Below, piece after piece: positions 40,669 through 49,849 of a DNA stretch of 64,000 bases; positions within the stretch are counted from its first letter, which is position 1, and every line of letters begins with the position of its first letter. The DNA lies in assembly GCF_000215085.1 (NCBI RefSeq), contig NC_015589.1, positions 1,116,001-1,180,000 on the forward strand. The letters run 5' to 3'. Both the position numbers and the translations under genes were made by a program. This DNA is from Desulforamulus ruminis DSM 2154 (lineage in GTDB: Bacteria; Bacillota; Desulfotomaculia; Desulfotomaculales; Desulfotomaculaceae). A model generated the notes under the pieces. The model did no database searches. It was not told where the DNA came from and saw nothing but the letters and a program-made list of their open reading frames with translations.

Positions 40669-41736
40669 TTATAAAATAACCTCTCCGTGGTCACCCAGAA
40701 ACAATTTTAAAGGACTATGGCCGGATTTTCCCTTGACCACTCTGGCGTGACTGCCCAGAAGACTGTCTTCCAAGCCGGGCACCGATTGCAGCAGACAGTT
40801 CTCCAGGATTACCGAGTGCTCAATACGAACCTGTTCCAGAACCGTATTGTCACCAATGGCCGTAAAGGGGCCCACAAAAGAATTGCCAATCCGGCAGTTG
40901 ACTCCGATGACCACGGGACCCCGGAGGGTGCTTTCGATAATCTGTGTTCCGGCGCCCACCTGGACCCTGCCGTAAATTTTGCTTTTTTCATCCAGGGTTC
41001 CCTCATTGCTCAGGGCGGCGTATTCATCCAGAACCACCCGGTTGGCCTCCAAAATATCGTCTTTCTTTCCCGTATCCAGCCACCAGCCTTTGAGTTTTCT
41101 GGCTGCAATATTCTTTTGACCCTCAATCAGCTTTTGAATGGCATCGGTGATCTCCAGTTCCCCCCGCCAGGAGGGGCTGATTTTTTCGATGGCCTGATGG
41201 ATCTCCGGGCTAAACAAATAAACGCCAACCAAGGCCAAGCTGCTGGGCGGGTCCTTGGGTTTTTCAATCAATTGTTTTACCCGGTGGTTGGCGTCAATCA
41301 CCGCCACGCCGAAGGCGGTGGGATCGGGAACTTCCTTGAGCAAAATCAGGGCGTCCGGTTTTTCCCGCTGGAATTCCCGTACCACTTCTTCCACGCCGCC
41401 CTGCACCAGGTTATCGCCAAGAAACATCAGGAAAGGCTGGTTTTGCAGAAAAGGACGGGCGGTTTGAACCGCGTGGGCCAGGCCGGCGGGTCTGTCCTGC
41501 AAAAGATAGGTAATTTCAACACCCCACTGCCGGCCCGAACCCAGGGATTGTTTAATCTGAGGACCGGTTTCCGGGGAGATAATCACGCCGATTTCCCGAA
41601 TGCCTGAACCGGCAATTTGTTCCATGACAAAATGCAGGATGGGTTTGTTGGCCACCGGCACCAATTGTTTAGCCAGTGTATGGGTCAGGGGTCGCAGGCG
41701 GCTGCCGGTGCCTCCTGCCAAAATCAAGGCTTTCAT
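40669..41736 (-). CDS. rmlA: Glucose-1-phosphate thymidylyltransferase, long form
   Basis: Makes dTDP-glucose from dTTP and glucose 1-phosphate. Nucleotide-binding [28 protein letters not shown] and [18 protein letters not shown] are clear. The C-terminal 110 residues form a left-handed beta-helix (hexapeptide-like repeats), so this is the long, StrD-like form. Start is ATG 41736 behind GGAG; an upstream in-frame GTG is less likely. First gene of the minus-strand rml operon, divergent from rmlB. Confidence 0.92.
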   Translation of the reverse strand: MKALILAGGTGSRLRPLTHTLAKQLVPVANKPILHFVMEQIAGSGIREIGVIISPETGPQIKQSLGSGRQWGVEITYLLQDRPAGLAHAVQTARPFLQNQPFLMFLGDNLVQGGVEEVVREFQREKPDALILLKEVPDPTAFGVAVIDANHRVKQLIEKPKDPPSSLALVGVYLFSPEIHQAIEKISPSWRGELEITDAIQKLIEGQKNIAARKLKGWWLDTGKKDDILEANRVVLDEYAALSNEGTLDEKSKIYGRVQVGAGTQIIESTLRGPVVIGVNCRIGNSFVGPFTAIGDNTVLEQVRIEHSVILENCLLQSVPGLEDSLLGSHARVVKGKSGHSPLKLFLGDHGEVIL

Positions 41737-41875
41737 GCGAAACACGCTCCAACGGGCAAGATTCTTGCCGCGGCTTTGCCATTGTACCGCGGACTACTAA
41801 TAAATCAAGTCTGGCACGAATAAAATAGATCAACCTTACAGGTTTATAACAAGGTATGCGTTGGGAGGTTTGGAT

Positions 41876-42865
41876 ATGAACATTGTGGTTACAGGCGGGG
41901 CCGGCTTCATTGGGTGTAATTTTTTACGCTGGATGGTTGGGCGGTATCCGGAGGATCGTTTTATCAATATCGACGCCCTGACTTACGCCGGGAATCTTAA
42001 AAGCCTGGAAGACCTGGAGGGCAAGAGGAATTATTCCTTTTATCAAGTGGACATCTGCCATCGGGAGAGCTTAATTTCCCTGTTTCAAAAGGAAAAACCC
42101 CAGGCCATCGTACATTTTGCCGCAGAGTCCCATGTGGACCGGAGTATTGCCAGTCCCCTGGGCTTTGTGGAAACCAATGTCCTGGGAACCATGCAACTGC
42201 TGGATCTGACCCGGAGCTTTGGCGTTGAGCGTTTTGTGCAGATTTCCACCGATGAGGTATACGGGTCCCTGGGTCCCCAAGGCTTGTTTTCCGAGGGCTC
42301 CCCCCTGCAGCCCAACAGTCCCTATGCGGCCAGTAAGGCTTCGGCGGACTTATTGGTCCAGGCGGCGGCGGAAACCTACGGCATGAATACCTTGATTACC
42401 CGCTGCTCTAATAATTACGGCCCCTATCAATTTCCGGAGAAATTAATCCCCAAAATGATTCGCCGGGCCCTGGATGACCTGCCCCTGCCGGTATATGGGG
42501 ACGGGTTAAATATCCGGGACTGGCTTTATGTGGAGGACCATTGCCGGGCCATCGATCTGGTATTGAGAAAGGGCCGGCCCGGCCAGGTCTATAATATTGG
42601 AGGCAGCAACGAGTACACCAATCTGCAAATTGTTCAGATGATTTTAAGCATTTTAGGCAAACCCATGGATTTGATCCAATTTGTTCCGGATCGGCCGGGG
42701 CATGACCGGCGTTATGCCATGGATGCGGATAAAATTTCCCGGGAACTGGGGTGGCTGCCGGCAACCGGATTTGAAGAGGGGCTGCGGCAGACTGTGGACT
42801 GGTATAGGCAAAATGAGTTCTGGTGGAGGGAACTGGTAGCGAAAGAGATGCCGGATTATTTGTAA
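41876..42865 (+). CDS. rmlB: dTDP-glucose 4,6-dehydratase
   Basis: Second step of dTDP-rhamnose synthesis. NAD site TGGAGFIG at the N-terminus, AAESHVDRSI, STDEVYGSLG with catalytic Thr-Asp-Glu, YAASKASADLLV (YxxxK), and RCSNNYGPYQFPEKLIP. Start ATG 41876 is seven bases after GGGAGG. It is divergent from rmlA; the 139-base gap presumably holds both promoters, though none is convincing to me. Confidence 0.93.
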   Translation: MNIVVTGGAGFIGCNFLRWMVGRYPEDRFINIDALTYAGNLKSLEDLEGKRNYSFYQVDICHRESLISLFQKEKPQAIVHFAAESHVDRSIASPLGFVETNVLGTMQLLDLTRSFGVERFVQISTDEVYGSLGPQGLFSEGSPLQPNSPYAASKASADLLVQAAAETYGMNTLITRCSNNYGPYQFPEKLIPKMIRRALDDLPLPVYGDGLNIRDWLYVEDHCRAIDLVLRKGRPGQVYNIGGSNEYTNLQIVQMILSILGKPMDLIQFVPDRPGHDRRYAMDADKISRELGWLPATGFEEGLRQTVDWYRQNEFWWRELVAKEMPDYL

Positions 42866-42877
42866 GGGGGCTTATTT

Positions 42878-43666
42878 TTACTGAAAGGGACTGAGATCCG
42901 GACAGGGCTGCATGACGCCATCCTGTAATTGGAATACCGCCTTGCTGATGGGGTAGGGATTATTAATAAAACTACTTTGACCGATCATCATAGACTGCCG
43001 TAATAGGGCCTTCTCAACCGGCTGAAAAAATAAAACCACATCCCGGTTGGGCACCATCACCAGCAATTTCCTGCGGGTGCGTAATCCCTGTTCTTCCGGT
43101 TTCAGAATGAAAGACAGCAAACGGCTGGTGTCATAGGAATCGCCATAGTTAAAGCCAAAAATTTTACGTTTGGCATCCAATAATTGCAGTGGTTTTATCA
43201 GATCCCGGTCCAGGTTGGCCAAGGCAATGCGGTTTAATTTTTCCAGGGGCCAGTTTAATTGCAGCAGGGTTGGCGGATCCAGGAAGAAAATCCTCATCCC
43301 TTCATCCAGAACATAGGCTACATGTAAATCGCCCAACAGGCGGGTGCTCACAATGCCCTGTATATCATGGGCGCCCACCAGCAAGGGGTAGATTTTATCC
43401 TGGTTGTTCAGTACATCCCGGTAGTTCATTCCGCCTTCCCTTTTAAGATCTTTAATAAAGGGAGCCAATACCTCGGAAAAATATTGATCTCGCAAGATCG
43501 GGTCCTGACGGCAGTAGCCCTGGTAAAAATTGTCCAGAGCCAAATCCAGCCAGTATTCGCCCTTTTTCATACGAATGCCGAAGCTTTCTAGCTGATAAAC
43601 CAGGGATTGTGGCACTTCGCTTAGGATAAAGGCGGCTACCTTCTTGCGGAATGTTTGTTTATCCAT
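42878..43666 (-). CDS. DUF1444 family protein (YtpQ-like)
   Basis: A 262-residue soluble protein with the DUF1444 pattern: LDLALDNFYQGYC, DIYPLLV-like IYPLLVGAHD, LLGDLHVAYVLDEG, MRIFFL, and LLVMVPNRDVVLFFQP. The function of the family is unknown; members are common in Firmicutes. The gene is convergent with rmlB and ends 12 bases from it. A GGAGG lies 13 bases before the ATG. Confidence 0.8.
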   Translation of the reverse strand: MDKQTFRKKVAAFILSEVPQSLVYQLESFGIRMKKGEYWLDLALDNFYQGYCRQDPILRDQYFSEVLAPFIKDLKREGGMNYRDVLNNQDKIYPLLVGAHDIQGIVSTRLLGDLHVAYVLDEGMRIFFLDPPTLLQLNWPLEKLNRIALANLDRDLIKPLQLLDAKRKIFGFNYGDSYDTSRLLSFILKPEEQGLRTRRKLLVMVPNRDVVLFFQPVEKALLRQSMMIGQSSFINNPYPISKAVFQLQDGVMQPCPDLSPFQ

Positions 43667-43722
43667 CCGTTCATCCCAACCTCCGCCAAGATTTATTTTA
43701 CAATTTATTACTATGAATTGGT

Positions 43723-43752
43723 TTGTGATTGGTATGTCAACTGAGATATAAT
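43723..43752 (+). promoter_or_regulatory. Promoter for the thiamine-binding protein and holA
   Basis: TTGTGA at 43723-43728, 18-base spacer, TATAAT at 43747-43752. It lies 31 bases before the ATG at 43783. Confidence 0.7.
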
Positions 43753-43782
43753 AACTTCAGTAAAAATTTGTGAGGTGAAGCA

Positions 43783-44106
43783 ATGATGGCCTTAGTGGAG
43801 GTTACCGTGATGCCCCTGGGGACCCAGTCCACCAGCCTGAGCAGGTTTGTGGCCGGCTGCCTGGAAATTCTGCAGCAGGCTGAAGATATTCAATTCCAGT
43901 TAACCCCTATGGGAACCGTCATCGAGGGGGATTTAAACAGGGTTTTGGAATTGGTCCGCAGAATGCACGAGCAGCCCTTTTTGGCCGGGGCTTCCAGGGT
44001 TAATACATCCATTCGCATTGACGACCGCCGGGATAAACAGGGAACCATGGCCGGAAAAATGGCGGCCGTGGAGGAAAAATTAACCAAACCGGGCGGTACC
44101 GATTAA
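43783..44106 (+). CDS. Thiamine-binding protein (MTH1187/YqgV-like)
   Basis: A 107-residue ferredoxin-like protein of the family that binds thiamine-type ligands. VEVTVMPLGT opens it, YQLTPMGT-like FQLTPMGTVIEGD is the family signature, and VRRMHE with RVNTSIRIDDRRD closes the second half. It is followed directly by holA, whose ATG starts right after its stop, so they form an operon by position and not by function. Confidence 0.85.
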   Translation: MMALVEVTVMPLGTQSTSLSRFVAGCLEILQQAEDIQFQLTPMGTVIEGDLNRVLELVRRMHEQPFLAGASRVNTSIRIDDRRDKQGTMAGKMAAVEEKLTKPGGTD

Positions 44107-45159
44107 ATGGAATACTTTAAGGGTTTAATGAACAGCCTGGAGCGGGGGACGGTGGCGCCGGTTTACCTGTTTTACGGTCCGGAAGAATATCTAAAGGAAA
44201 AGGCCCTGGAGAAGTTTAAGGAGGTTTTACTTCCCCAGGCAGCGGATTTTAATTTGGATGTGCTGGACGGGGAGGAAACAGACCCTTCCAGCTTGGTGGC
44301 TCTGGCGGAGAACCTGCCCTTTATGGTTGAGAAAAGACTGATCATCGTAAAAAACTGCCCTTGGTTTAAAGGAAAAAATAAGGGCAAGTCGGAGGAGGAT
44401 GAAGAGGGAAAAGCATCGGGCAAAGAGAGTTCCCTGCTGCGTTATCTGAAGAATCCCGCTCCCTCCACTTGCCTGGTTTTTGTGGCCGGGGATGCGGTGG
44501 ACCGACGGAAAAAACTGTACAAGTCCGTTGAGGCCGCAGGAAAAGCCATTGATTTTAAACTCCCCAGAGATGCGGAAAGCATCGCCTGGGTGGTGGGCAG
44601 AATGAAAGCGGCGGGTAAAAAGATTGAGACAGCCGCGGCCAGGGCTCTGGTGGGAGGCAATGGAAATTTGGGTCTGTTGAATCTTTATCATGAAACCGAG
44701 AAGCTCATCACTTTTGCCGGAGAAGCCGGAGAGGTTTCATTAGAGGATGTTCGGCAAATTTCCGTAACCAATGTGGAAGAAAATATATTTGCGGTGGTGG
44801 ATGAAACCGTTGGCGGCAATCCCGTAAAAGCTTTAGCCGGCGTGAAGGACCTGCTGGCCCGCAAGGAACAGCCGGTAAAGATCCTGGCCCTGCTGGCCCG
44901 TCAGGTGCGTCTGGCCTTGCAGGTGGACGCCTTATTGCAGGAGGGCTGTCCGGAAAGGGAAGTTTCAAAAAAGTTGGGTCTTCAGGATTTTGTTGCCCGC
45001 AAGGCCATGAATCAGGCCAGAAAAAGTCATCCGCGAAAGCTGCAATGGGCCTTGGAGCAGTTGGCCGCAATGGATGTGGCCATAAAAAAAGGCCAGCAGG
45101 ATTTTCTGCCGGCCCTGGAAAACATGTTGATTCAATTTCAGCTTAGTAAAGAATATTAA
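44107..45159 (+). CDS. holA: DNA polymerase III delta subunit
   Basis: Clamp loader subunit that opens the beta clamp. VAPVYLFYGPEEYLKEKALE is the family's N-terminal loop, followed by PFMVEKRLIIVKNC and LVFVAGDAVDRRKKLYK. The C-terminal collar has LNLYHETEKLITF and LLARQVRLALQ. The 350 residues are usual. A Glu/Lys-rich loop (about 82-102) is long. Location just before rpsT is conserved in Firmicutes. Confidence 0.92.
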   Translation: MEYFKGLMNSLERGTVAPVYLFYGPEEYLKEKALEKFKEVLLPQAADFNLDVLDGEETDPSSLVALAENLPFMVEKRLIIVKNCPWFKGKNKGKSEEDEEGKASGKESSLLRYLKNPAPSTCLVFVAGDAVDRRKKLYKSVEAAGKAIDFKLPRDAESIAWVVGRMKAAGKKIETAAARALVGGNGNLGLLNLYHETEKLITFAGEAGEVSLEDVRQISVTNVEENIFAVVDETVGGNPVKALAGVKDLLARKEQPVKILALLARQVRLALQVDALLQEGCPEREVSKKLGLQDFVARKAMNQARKSHPRKLQWALEQLAAMDVAIKKGQQDFLPALENMLIQFQLSKEY

Positions 45160-45164
45160 AAAAA

Positions 45165-45185
45165 CAACCACCCGCAAGGGTGGTT
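45165..45185. terminator. Bidirectional terminator, holA / rpsT
   Basis: AACCACCC pairs perfectly with GGGTGGTT over a GCAA loop, between the converging holA and rpsT genes. An A-run precedes it on the plus strand, giving Ts for the minus strand. Confidence 0.85.
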
Positions 45186-45187
45186 GA

Positions 45188-45454
45188 TTAGCCTGCAATT
45201 TTGTTAAAACGCTTGGTTAGGCGAGATTTTTTTCTGGCTACGGCATTTTTATGTAAAACGCCTTTGGTTACGGCTTTATCAAGAGCGACCAAAGCCTTAC
45301 GCAGAGTGGTTTGGGCCACATCTTTACTCTCAGATTTTAACGCCTCTTCATATTTACGAATGGCGGTTTTTACAGCAGATTTAATACGGGCGTTGCGAAG
45401 TGTACGTTTTAAAGTAATTTCCACCCGTTTCGAAGCAGATTTAATATTAGGCAA
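45188..45454 (-). CDS. rpsT: 30S ribosomal protein S20
   Basis: An 88-residue basic, helical protein that binds 16S rRNA early in 30S assembly. MPNIKSASKRVEITLKRTLRN, then TLRKALVALDKAVTKGVLHKN and ARKKSRLTKRFNK are hallmark stretches. The ATG is preceded by GGGGAGGTGAG on the minus strand. It is convergent with holA, as in Bacillus. Confidence 0.96.
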   Translation of the reverse strand: MPNIKSASKRVEITLKRTLRNARIKSAVKTAIRKYEEALKSESKDVAQTTLRKALVALDKAVTKGVLHKNAVARKKSRLTKRFNKIAG

Positions 45455-45583
45455 ATTTTCTCACCTCCCCAACAACGAACATTTTACCACGGGCAAAATC
45501 AAAATGCAAGCTTACTTTTCGTATATCTTGACCGGATTTTGTTAATCCTATTTTTAGATTCAAAAAAATAGGAGGTGATGATG

Positions 45584-45916
45584 ATGCTGGGTATGGTCAT
45601 TCGTTTCATTGTATCAGCCCTGGTATTATTAGTTGTTAGCTGGCTCTCGCCGGGTTTTGTGGTTAAAGGCGGTTTCATCGGAGCACTGATCGCCGCAGTG
45701 GTTATTGCCGTACTAGGCTATATTGCCGAAAGCCTGCTGGGTGACCGCATATCTCCCCAGAGACGGGGTTTGGTGGGGTTTGTAACTGCCGCAGTGGTTA
45801 TTTACCTGGCCCAATTTATTATTCCCAATTTACTTAGTGTAAGCCTGTTAGGCGCCTTGATTTCAGCATTCATTATTGGTTTAATCGACGCCTTTGTTCC
45901 CACGGTGATTCGATAA
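45584..45916 (+). CDS. Phage holin family 4-like small membrane protein (YvlD-like)
   Basis: About 110 residues, four membrane segments (about 3-24, 30-50, 68-88 and 93-108) with short turns, of the superfamily IV holin/YvlD type. These are mostly chromosomal proteins of unknown role, so the name does not imply a phage. Three ATGs and a GTG lie in a row (45575-45584) after GGAGG; ATG 45584 has the best spacing. In Bacillus the spore protease gene gpr occupies this place; none is seen here. Confidence 0.75.
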   Translation: MLGMVIRFIVSALVLLVVSWLSPGFVVKGGFIGALIAAVVIAVLGYIAESLLGDRISPQRRGLVGFVTAAVVIYLAQFIIPNLLSVSLLGALISAFIIGLIDAFVPTVIR

Positions 45917-45931
45917 ATAAAATGAGCCTTT

Positions 45932-45958
45932 AAAAAGCCCGCCGACCCGGGCTTTTTT
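45932..45958 (+). terminator. Terminator after the small membrane protein
   Basis: AAAAAGCCCG at 45932-45941 pairs with CGGGCTTTTT at 45948-45957 over a six-base loop and continues in T. Confidence 0.85.
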
Positions 45959-46085
45959 CATTTCGCACCGGTGCCAAGGCTCCTTATCTGAGATAAAGAA
46001 TAAGCCCCTTTATGATTTGGTCTCATACCCTTTCCTGAGCAGGCATATCAATTTATTAATAGACCCCACCGGGAGGGGTGATTTT

Positions 46086-47240
46086 ATTTTAAGATTTTAT
46101 TGGCGAGAGTTAAAAAGAAAGTCTTTCTTTAACAGGGCTGCTGTGTTATTGCTTTGTTTTGTTTTTTTCTGGTATCTCTTTGCTCAGAACTGGGACAGAG
46201 AACCGGATCGTTTTTTAGAGCAATCCTTTCAATGGTTGATGAAAGCAACGCTCCAGGACCCCAGGGAGGTTTTATTAACCTCCATGCCCGCCCTGGCCGG
46301 GCAGGATACTCCTGAGGAAATGGAGAGCCCCGCCCGTGTCATGAGCTCATGGGTGACGGGTCTGGTGGGAGTGGATCTGAGTCCCAAGGGGATCCTGATG
46401 GCGCAAATCCCTCTGCTGGCGGAAATATCTCCGCCCGCTGCACCGGTGGTTACGGTAACATCCCGGGATTCCGAAAAGATTGGGGACCTTTCCGCAAAAC
46501 CGAACCTCAGCAAGGATACGCTGGTGGGCATTTATAACACTCATACCGGCGAGTCCTATGCCTTTAACGGTGGAACCGAGCGTGTGGAGGGGGGCCGGGG
46601 CGGCGTGGTTGGCGTAGCCCGGGAAGTACAGGAAGTATTGGAGCAGGAGTTCGCCATACGGGTAAGCCTGTCGGATAAAATTCATGATAAGCAATACGCC
46701 ACTTCTTATCTGGAGTCGGAAAAGACCGTCCAGGAGTTAGTGGAGCAAAATCCTAAACTAATGGCCTTAATTGATATACACAGGGATGCGGGACGATCCC
46801 GGGAAGCCAGTTTAGTTGAAGTCAATGGCAAAAAAACCGCTTCGATTTTAATAATTATCGGCTCGGATGCCCGGAGTCCCTTTCCCGAATGGAGGAAAAA
46901 CTATCAGTTTGCCTGCCGTCTGGCTGAAAAAATGGATGAAATGTATCCGGGGTTATGCCTGGGTGTACGGGTCAAGGACGGACGATACAATCAGTTTTTA
47001 CATGAGCGGGCCATTTTAGTTGAGGTTGGGACCACCAATAATTCACTGGAAGAAGCAAAAGCCAGCGGAGCCATGTTTGCCAAAGCCCTGGCCCAAGTGA
47101 TTGAAGAGGATTTAAAGGAGACAAAGCCAACCACTTCTTCCGATAAAGAAATTCCAGGCGGCCTGATCGAACCGGAAACACCATCGGAAGCAAAAGAGAA
47201 CCAGGGAAAAACGGTGGCGGCTCCCCTGAAAAGCCTGTAA
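46086..47240 (+). CDS. spoIIP: Stage II sporulation protein P, possible ATT start
   Basis: Peptidoglycan amidase/endopeptidase of the forespore engulfment complex with SpoIID and SpoIIM. One membrane span (FFNRAAVLLLCFVFFWYLF) follows a basic start. The catalytic domain has VGIYNTHTGESY, ALIDIHRDAGR and HERAILVEVGTTNNSLEEA, covering the zinc His and Glu residues. The tail is Pro/Glu-rich. The frame is open from a TTG at 46017 with no ribosome site. GGGAGGGGTG at 46071-46080 sits nine bases before an in-frame ATT at 46086, with no ATG, GTG or TTG nearby in frame. I therefore favour ATT. Confidence 0.88.
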   Translation: MLRFYWRELKRKSFFNRAAVLLLCFVFFWYLFAQNWDREPDRFLEQSFQWLMKATLQDPREVLLTSMPALAGQDTPEEMESPARVMSSWVTGLVGVDLSPKGILMAQIPLLAEISPPAAPVVTVTSRDSEKIGDLSAKPNLSKDTLVGIYNTHTGESYAFNGGTERVEGGRGGVVGVAREVQEVLEQEFAIRVSLSDKIHDKQYATSYLESEKTVQELVEQNPKLMALIDIHRDAGRSREASLVEVNGKKTASILIIIGSDARSPFPEWRKNYQFACRLAEKMDEMYPGLCLGVRVKDGRYNQFLHERAILVEVGTTNNSLEEAKASGAMFAKALAQVIEEDLKETKPTTSSDKEIPGGLIEPETPSEAKENQGKTVAAPLKSL

Positions 47241-47313
47241 AATGGCGGTTTCTGAAGTATTGATGTATGGATTTATCTTCTGAGGCACATCCTTTAGAAA
47301 GGAGGTGCCTTTA

Positions 47314-47694
47314 TTGTTTAGGTTGTGGTTTATGGTGGTTCTATGTGCCTTTATCGCCCTGGTGGGGTGGGGAGTTCAGCAGACCGCGGAACAATTTAAC
47401 CGGATGGTGCGTCCTTCAGAGCCGATTAAAGCTTTTGCTGTTCAGCGCACCAAGGAAGATCAAATGCAGATTGAGATTGCCGGAGAGAAAATGGTCATCG
47501 ATCAAGGGACCATTGAAAATAAGCTGGCCGCCTCCCTGGACCAGATGGAACAAAAGTGGTCGGAATTCAGGGATAGCGCCCGGCTGAACGGGGCTTTGGC
47601 CGCGGTTGTGGGAGAAACCCGCAAGCAGTGGGAGCAACTGATGGCGTCCGAACGGGTTCAGGCCGTGAATCTGTGGGTCCGGGAACGGATATAA
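47314..47694 (+). CDS. yqxA: DUF3679 family protein (YqxA-like)
   Basis: About 126 residues: one N-terminal membrane span (LWFMVVLCAFIALVGWGV), then a charged helical domain, probably outside. In Bacillus yqxA lies between spoIIP and lepA, exactly as here. TTG 47314 follows AAAGGAGG with eight bases spacing; a GTG at 47305 overlaps it. Function unknown, likely sporulation-linked by position. Confidence 0.75.
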   Translation: MFRLWFMVVLCAFIALVGWGVQQTAEQFNRMVRPSEPIKAFAVQRTKEDQMQIEIAGEKMVIDQGTIENKLAASLDQMEQKWSEFRDSARLNGALAAVVGETRKQWEQLMASERVQAVNLWVRERI

Positions 47695-47739
47695 AATAGC
47701 ACTCCCGGCAAAAGAGCCTTTGCTTAAAGAAAGAAGGCG

Positions 47740-47943
47740 AATAGAACGCGGATTTTATACTTCTCCTATACAATAACCCTGGAGGAAACTATAAAGAATG
47801 AATGAAAATGGAAAATTGTTTTTCTCAATTTCGTTCATTTCATTTTCAAAATTTAATTCTCTGTTTTCAATTTGAAAACCTTTCTAATTTAAATTAATTA
47901 AAATTTAAATCCGTGCTAATCCGTTAAATCCGCGTTCCATTAG
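47740..47943. repeat. Intergenic repeat with AATAGAACGCGGAT start, copy 2
   Basis: Begins AATAGAACGCGGAT and ends near GCGTTCCATT, matching the ends of the element at 39,229-39,333; the right part (AATCCGTGCTAATCCG) also matches. The interior is longer and AT-rich (AATTT-type runs), so this copy has an insertion or a different core. It fills the 331-base gap between yqxA and lepA. Confidence 0.65.
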
Positions 47944-47957
47944 ACCCAAAAGATAGA

Positions 47958-47986
47958 TTGAAGAGACTTTCATCCGGTGCTATAAT
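47958..47986 (+). promoter_or_regulatory. Promoter for lepA
   Basis: TTGAAG at 47958-47963, 17-base spacer, TATAAT at 47981-47986, 39 bases before the lepA ATG. Confidence 0.8.
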
Positions 47987-48025
47987 AAAAGGGTATGTCG
48001 TTTTTGGGATTAGGAGGAATTATTC

Positions 48026-49834
48026 ATGTCAATACCCCAAAACCGTATCCGAAATTTCTGCATCATAGCCCACATCGATCATGGCAAATCTACTCTGGCC
48101 GACCGGCTTCTGGAAATTACCGGCGCCCTCAGCCAGCGGGAAATGACCGAACAGGTTCTGGATAAAATGGACCTGGAGCGTGAGCGGGGCATTACCATTA
48201 AATTGCAGGCAGTACGGTTGTTTTATACCGCCGCGGACGGTCAGGAATACCAGTTGAATTTAATTGATACTCCCGGTCATGTGGACTTTACCTATGAGGT
48301 CTCCCGCAGTTTGGCCGCCTGTGAAGGGGCCCTGCTGGTGGTGGACGCCTCCCAGGGCATTGAGGCGCAAACCCTGGCCAACGTTTATCTGGCCCTGGAA
48401 AATGACCTGGAGATTATTCCCGTCATTAATAAAATTGATCTGCCCAGTGCTGAACCGGAGCGGGTGAAACAGGAAATTGAAGACGTAATTGGTTTAGACA
48501 CTTCCGAGGCAGTACTGGCTTCAGCCAAAAGCGGCATTGGTGTGCCAGAAATATTAGAGCAGGCGGTAGCCAAAATTCCGCCGCCCCAGGGAGATCCCGC
48601 CGCCCCGCTGCAGGCGCTGATCTTTGACTCGCACTACGATGCTTACCGGGGAGTCATTGCCTACATACGGATTGTTCAAGGAACGCTCAAGCCCGGTATG
48701 CGCATTCGCATGATGGCTACCAAAAAAGAATTTGAAGTGGATGAGGTAGGGGTGTTCAGTCCTACCATGACCTTTATTGATGAACTGAGCACCGGAGAAG
48801 TGGGTTTTGTCTGTGCCAGCATGAAGAATGTCCAGGATGTGCGGGTAGGTGATACTATTACCGATGCCAAAAACCCGGCGCCGGCACCCCTGCCGGGCTA
48901 TCGCAAGGTAACGCCCATGGTGTTTTGCGGCCTGTATCCGGTAGAAACCGTTGAATATGAAGATTTAAGAGATGCCTTGGACAAGCTGAAATTGAACGAT
49001 GCTTCCTTAATATATGAGCCGGAGACTTCGGAAGCCCTGGGTTTTGGTTTCCGCTGCGGATTCCTGGGCCTGCTGCATATGGAAATCATTCAGGAACGCC
49101 TGGAACGGGAATACGGCCTCGGCCTTATTACCACCGCACCCAGCGTGGTGTACCGGGTTACCAGCACCAAGGGTGAAATGCTGGAAATTGATAATCCCAG
49201 CAATCTTCCCCCGGTGAACAATATTGAAAAAATTGAAGAGCCCTTTGTTAAGGCCACCATCATGGTACCCAAGGATTTTGTGGGTACGGTGATGGAACTG
49301 TGTCAGAACAAACGGGGCATTTACAGCAACATGGAATATATGGGCGTTAACCGGGTAATGTTAACCTACGATATTCCCTTATCGGAAATTATCTTTGATT
49401 TTTTTGATCAATTAAAATCCCGCACCAAGGGATATGCTTCCTTGGATTACGAATTAACCGGTTACCGGGAGTCCGATCTGGTAAAAATGGACATCCTGCT
49501 CAACGGGGAACCCCTGGATGCCCTATCCTGCATCATTCATAAGGAAAAGGCCTACGCCCGGGGCCGGGGTCTGGTGGAAAAACTTCGTTCGCTGATCCCC
49601 CGGCATATGTTCGAGATTCCCGTTCAAGCAGCCATTGGCAATAAAATTATTGCCCGGGAAACCATCAAGGCCCAGCGTAAAGACGTTTTAGCCAAATGTT
49701 ACGGCGGCGATATTTCCCGTAAGCGAAAGCTTCTGGAGAAGCAAAAAGAGGGCAAGCGGCGGATGAAACAGGTGGGCAATGTGGAAATTCCCCAGGAAGC
49801 CTTTATGGCGGTGCTAAGTATTGAAGAAAAATAA
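48026..49834 (+). CDS. lepA: Elongation factor 4 (LepA)
   Basis: Ribosome-bound GTPase that remodels stalled or mis-translocated ribosomes. G1 AHIDHGKST, switch region RGITIK, G3 DTPGHVDF, G4 NKIDLP, then domains like EF-G. The C-terminal LepA-specific part has [17 protein letters not shown] and [19 protein letters not shown]. The 602 residues are normal. ATG follows TAGGAGGAA. hemW starts 16 bases after its stop, an operon conserved in Firmicutes. Confidence 0.97.
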   Translation: MSIPQNRIRNFCIIAHIDHGKSTLADRLLEITGALSQREMTEQVLDKMDLERERGITIKLQAVRLFYTAADGQEYQLNLIDTPGHVDFTYEVSRSLAACEGALLVVDASQGIEAQTLANVYLALENDLEIIPVINKIDLPSAEPERVKQEIEDVIGLDTSEAVLASAKSGIGVPEILEQAVAKIPPPQGDPAAPLQALIFDSHYDAYRGVIAYIRIVQGTLKPGMRIRMMATKKEFEVDEVGVFSPTMTFIDELSTGEVGFVCASMKNVQDVRVGDTITDAKNPAPAPLPGYRKVTPMVFCGLYPVETVEYEDLRDALDKLKLNDASLIYEPETSEALGFGFRCGFLGLLHMEIIQERLEREYGLGLITTAPSVVYRVTSTKGEMLEIDNPSNLPPVNNIEKIEEPFVKATIMVPKDFVGTVMELCQNKRGIYSNMEYMGVNRVMLTYDIPLSEIIFDFFDQLKSRTKGYASLDYELTGYRESDLVKMDILLNGEPLDALSCIIHKEKAYARGRGLVEKLRSLIPRHMFEIPVQAAIGNKIIARETIKAQRKDVLAKCYGGDISRKRKLLEKQKEGKRRMKQVGNVEIPQEAFMAVLSIEEK

Positions 49835-49849
49835 CGGGTGGGTGCAGGA

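Noticed and set aside
40717-41607. 296-residue plus-strand open frame across rmlA
   Set aside because: Antisense shadow of rmlA, which is unmistakable; the product resembles no protein.
45584-45916. Holin-family protein taken as a second prophage remnant
   Set aside because: Proteins of this family are widely chromosomal, and all neighbours are conserved housekeeping genes.
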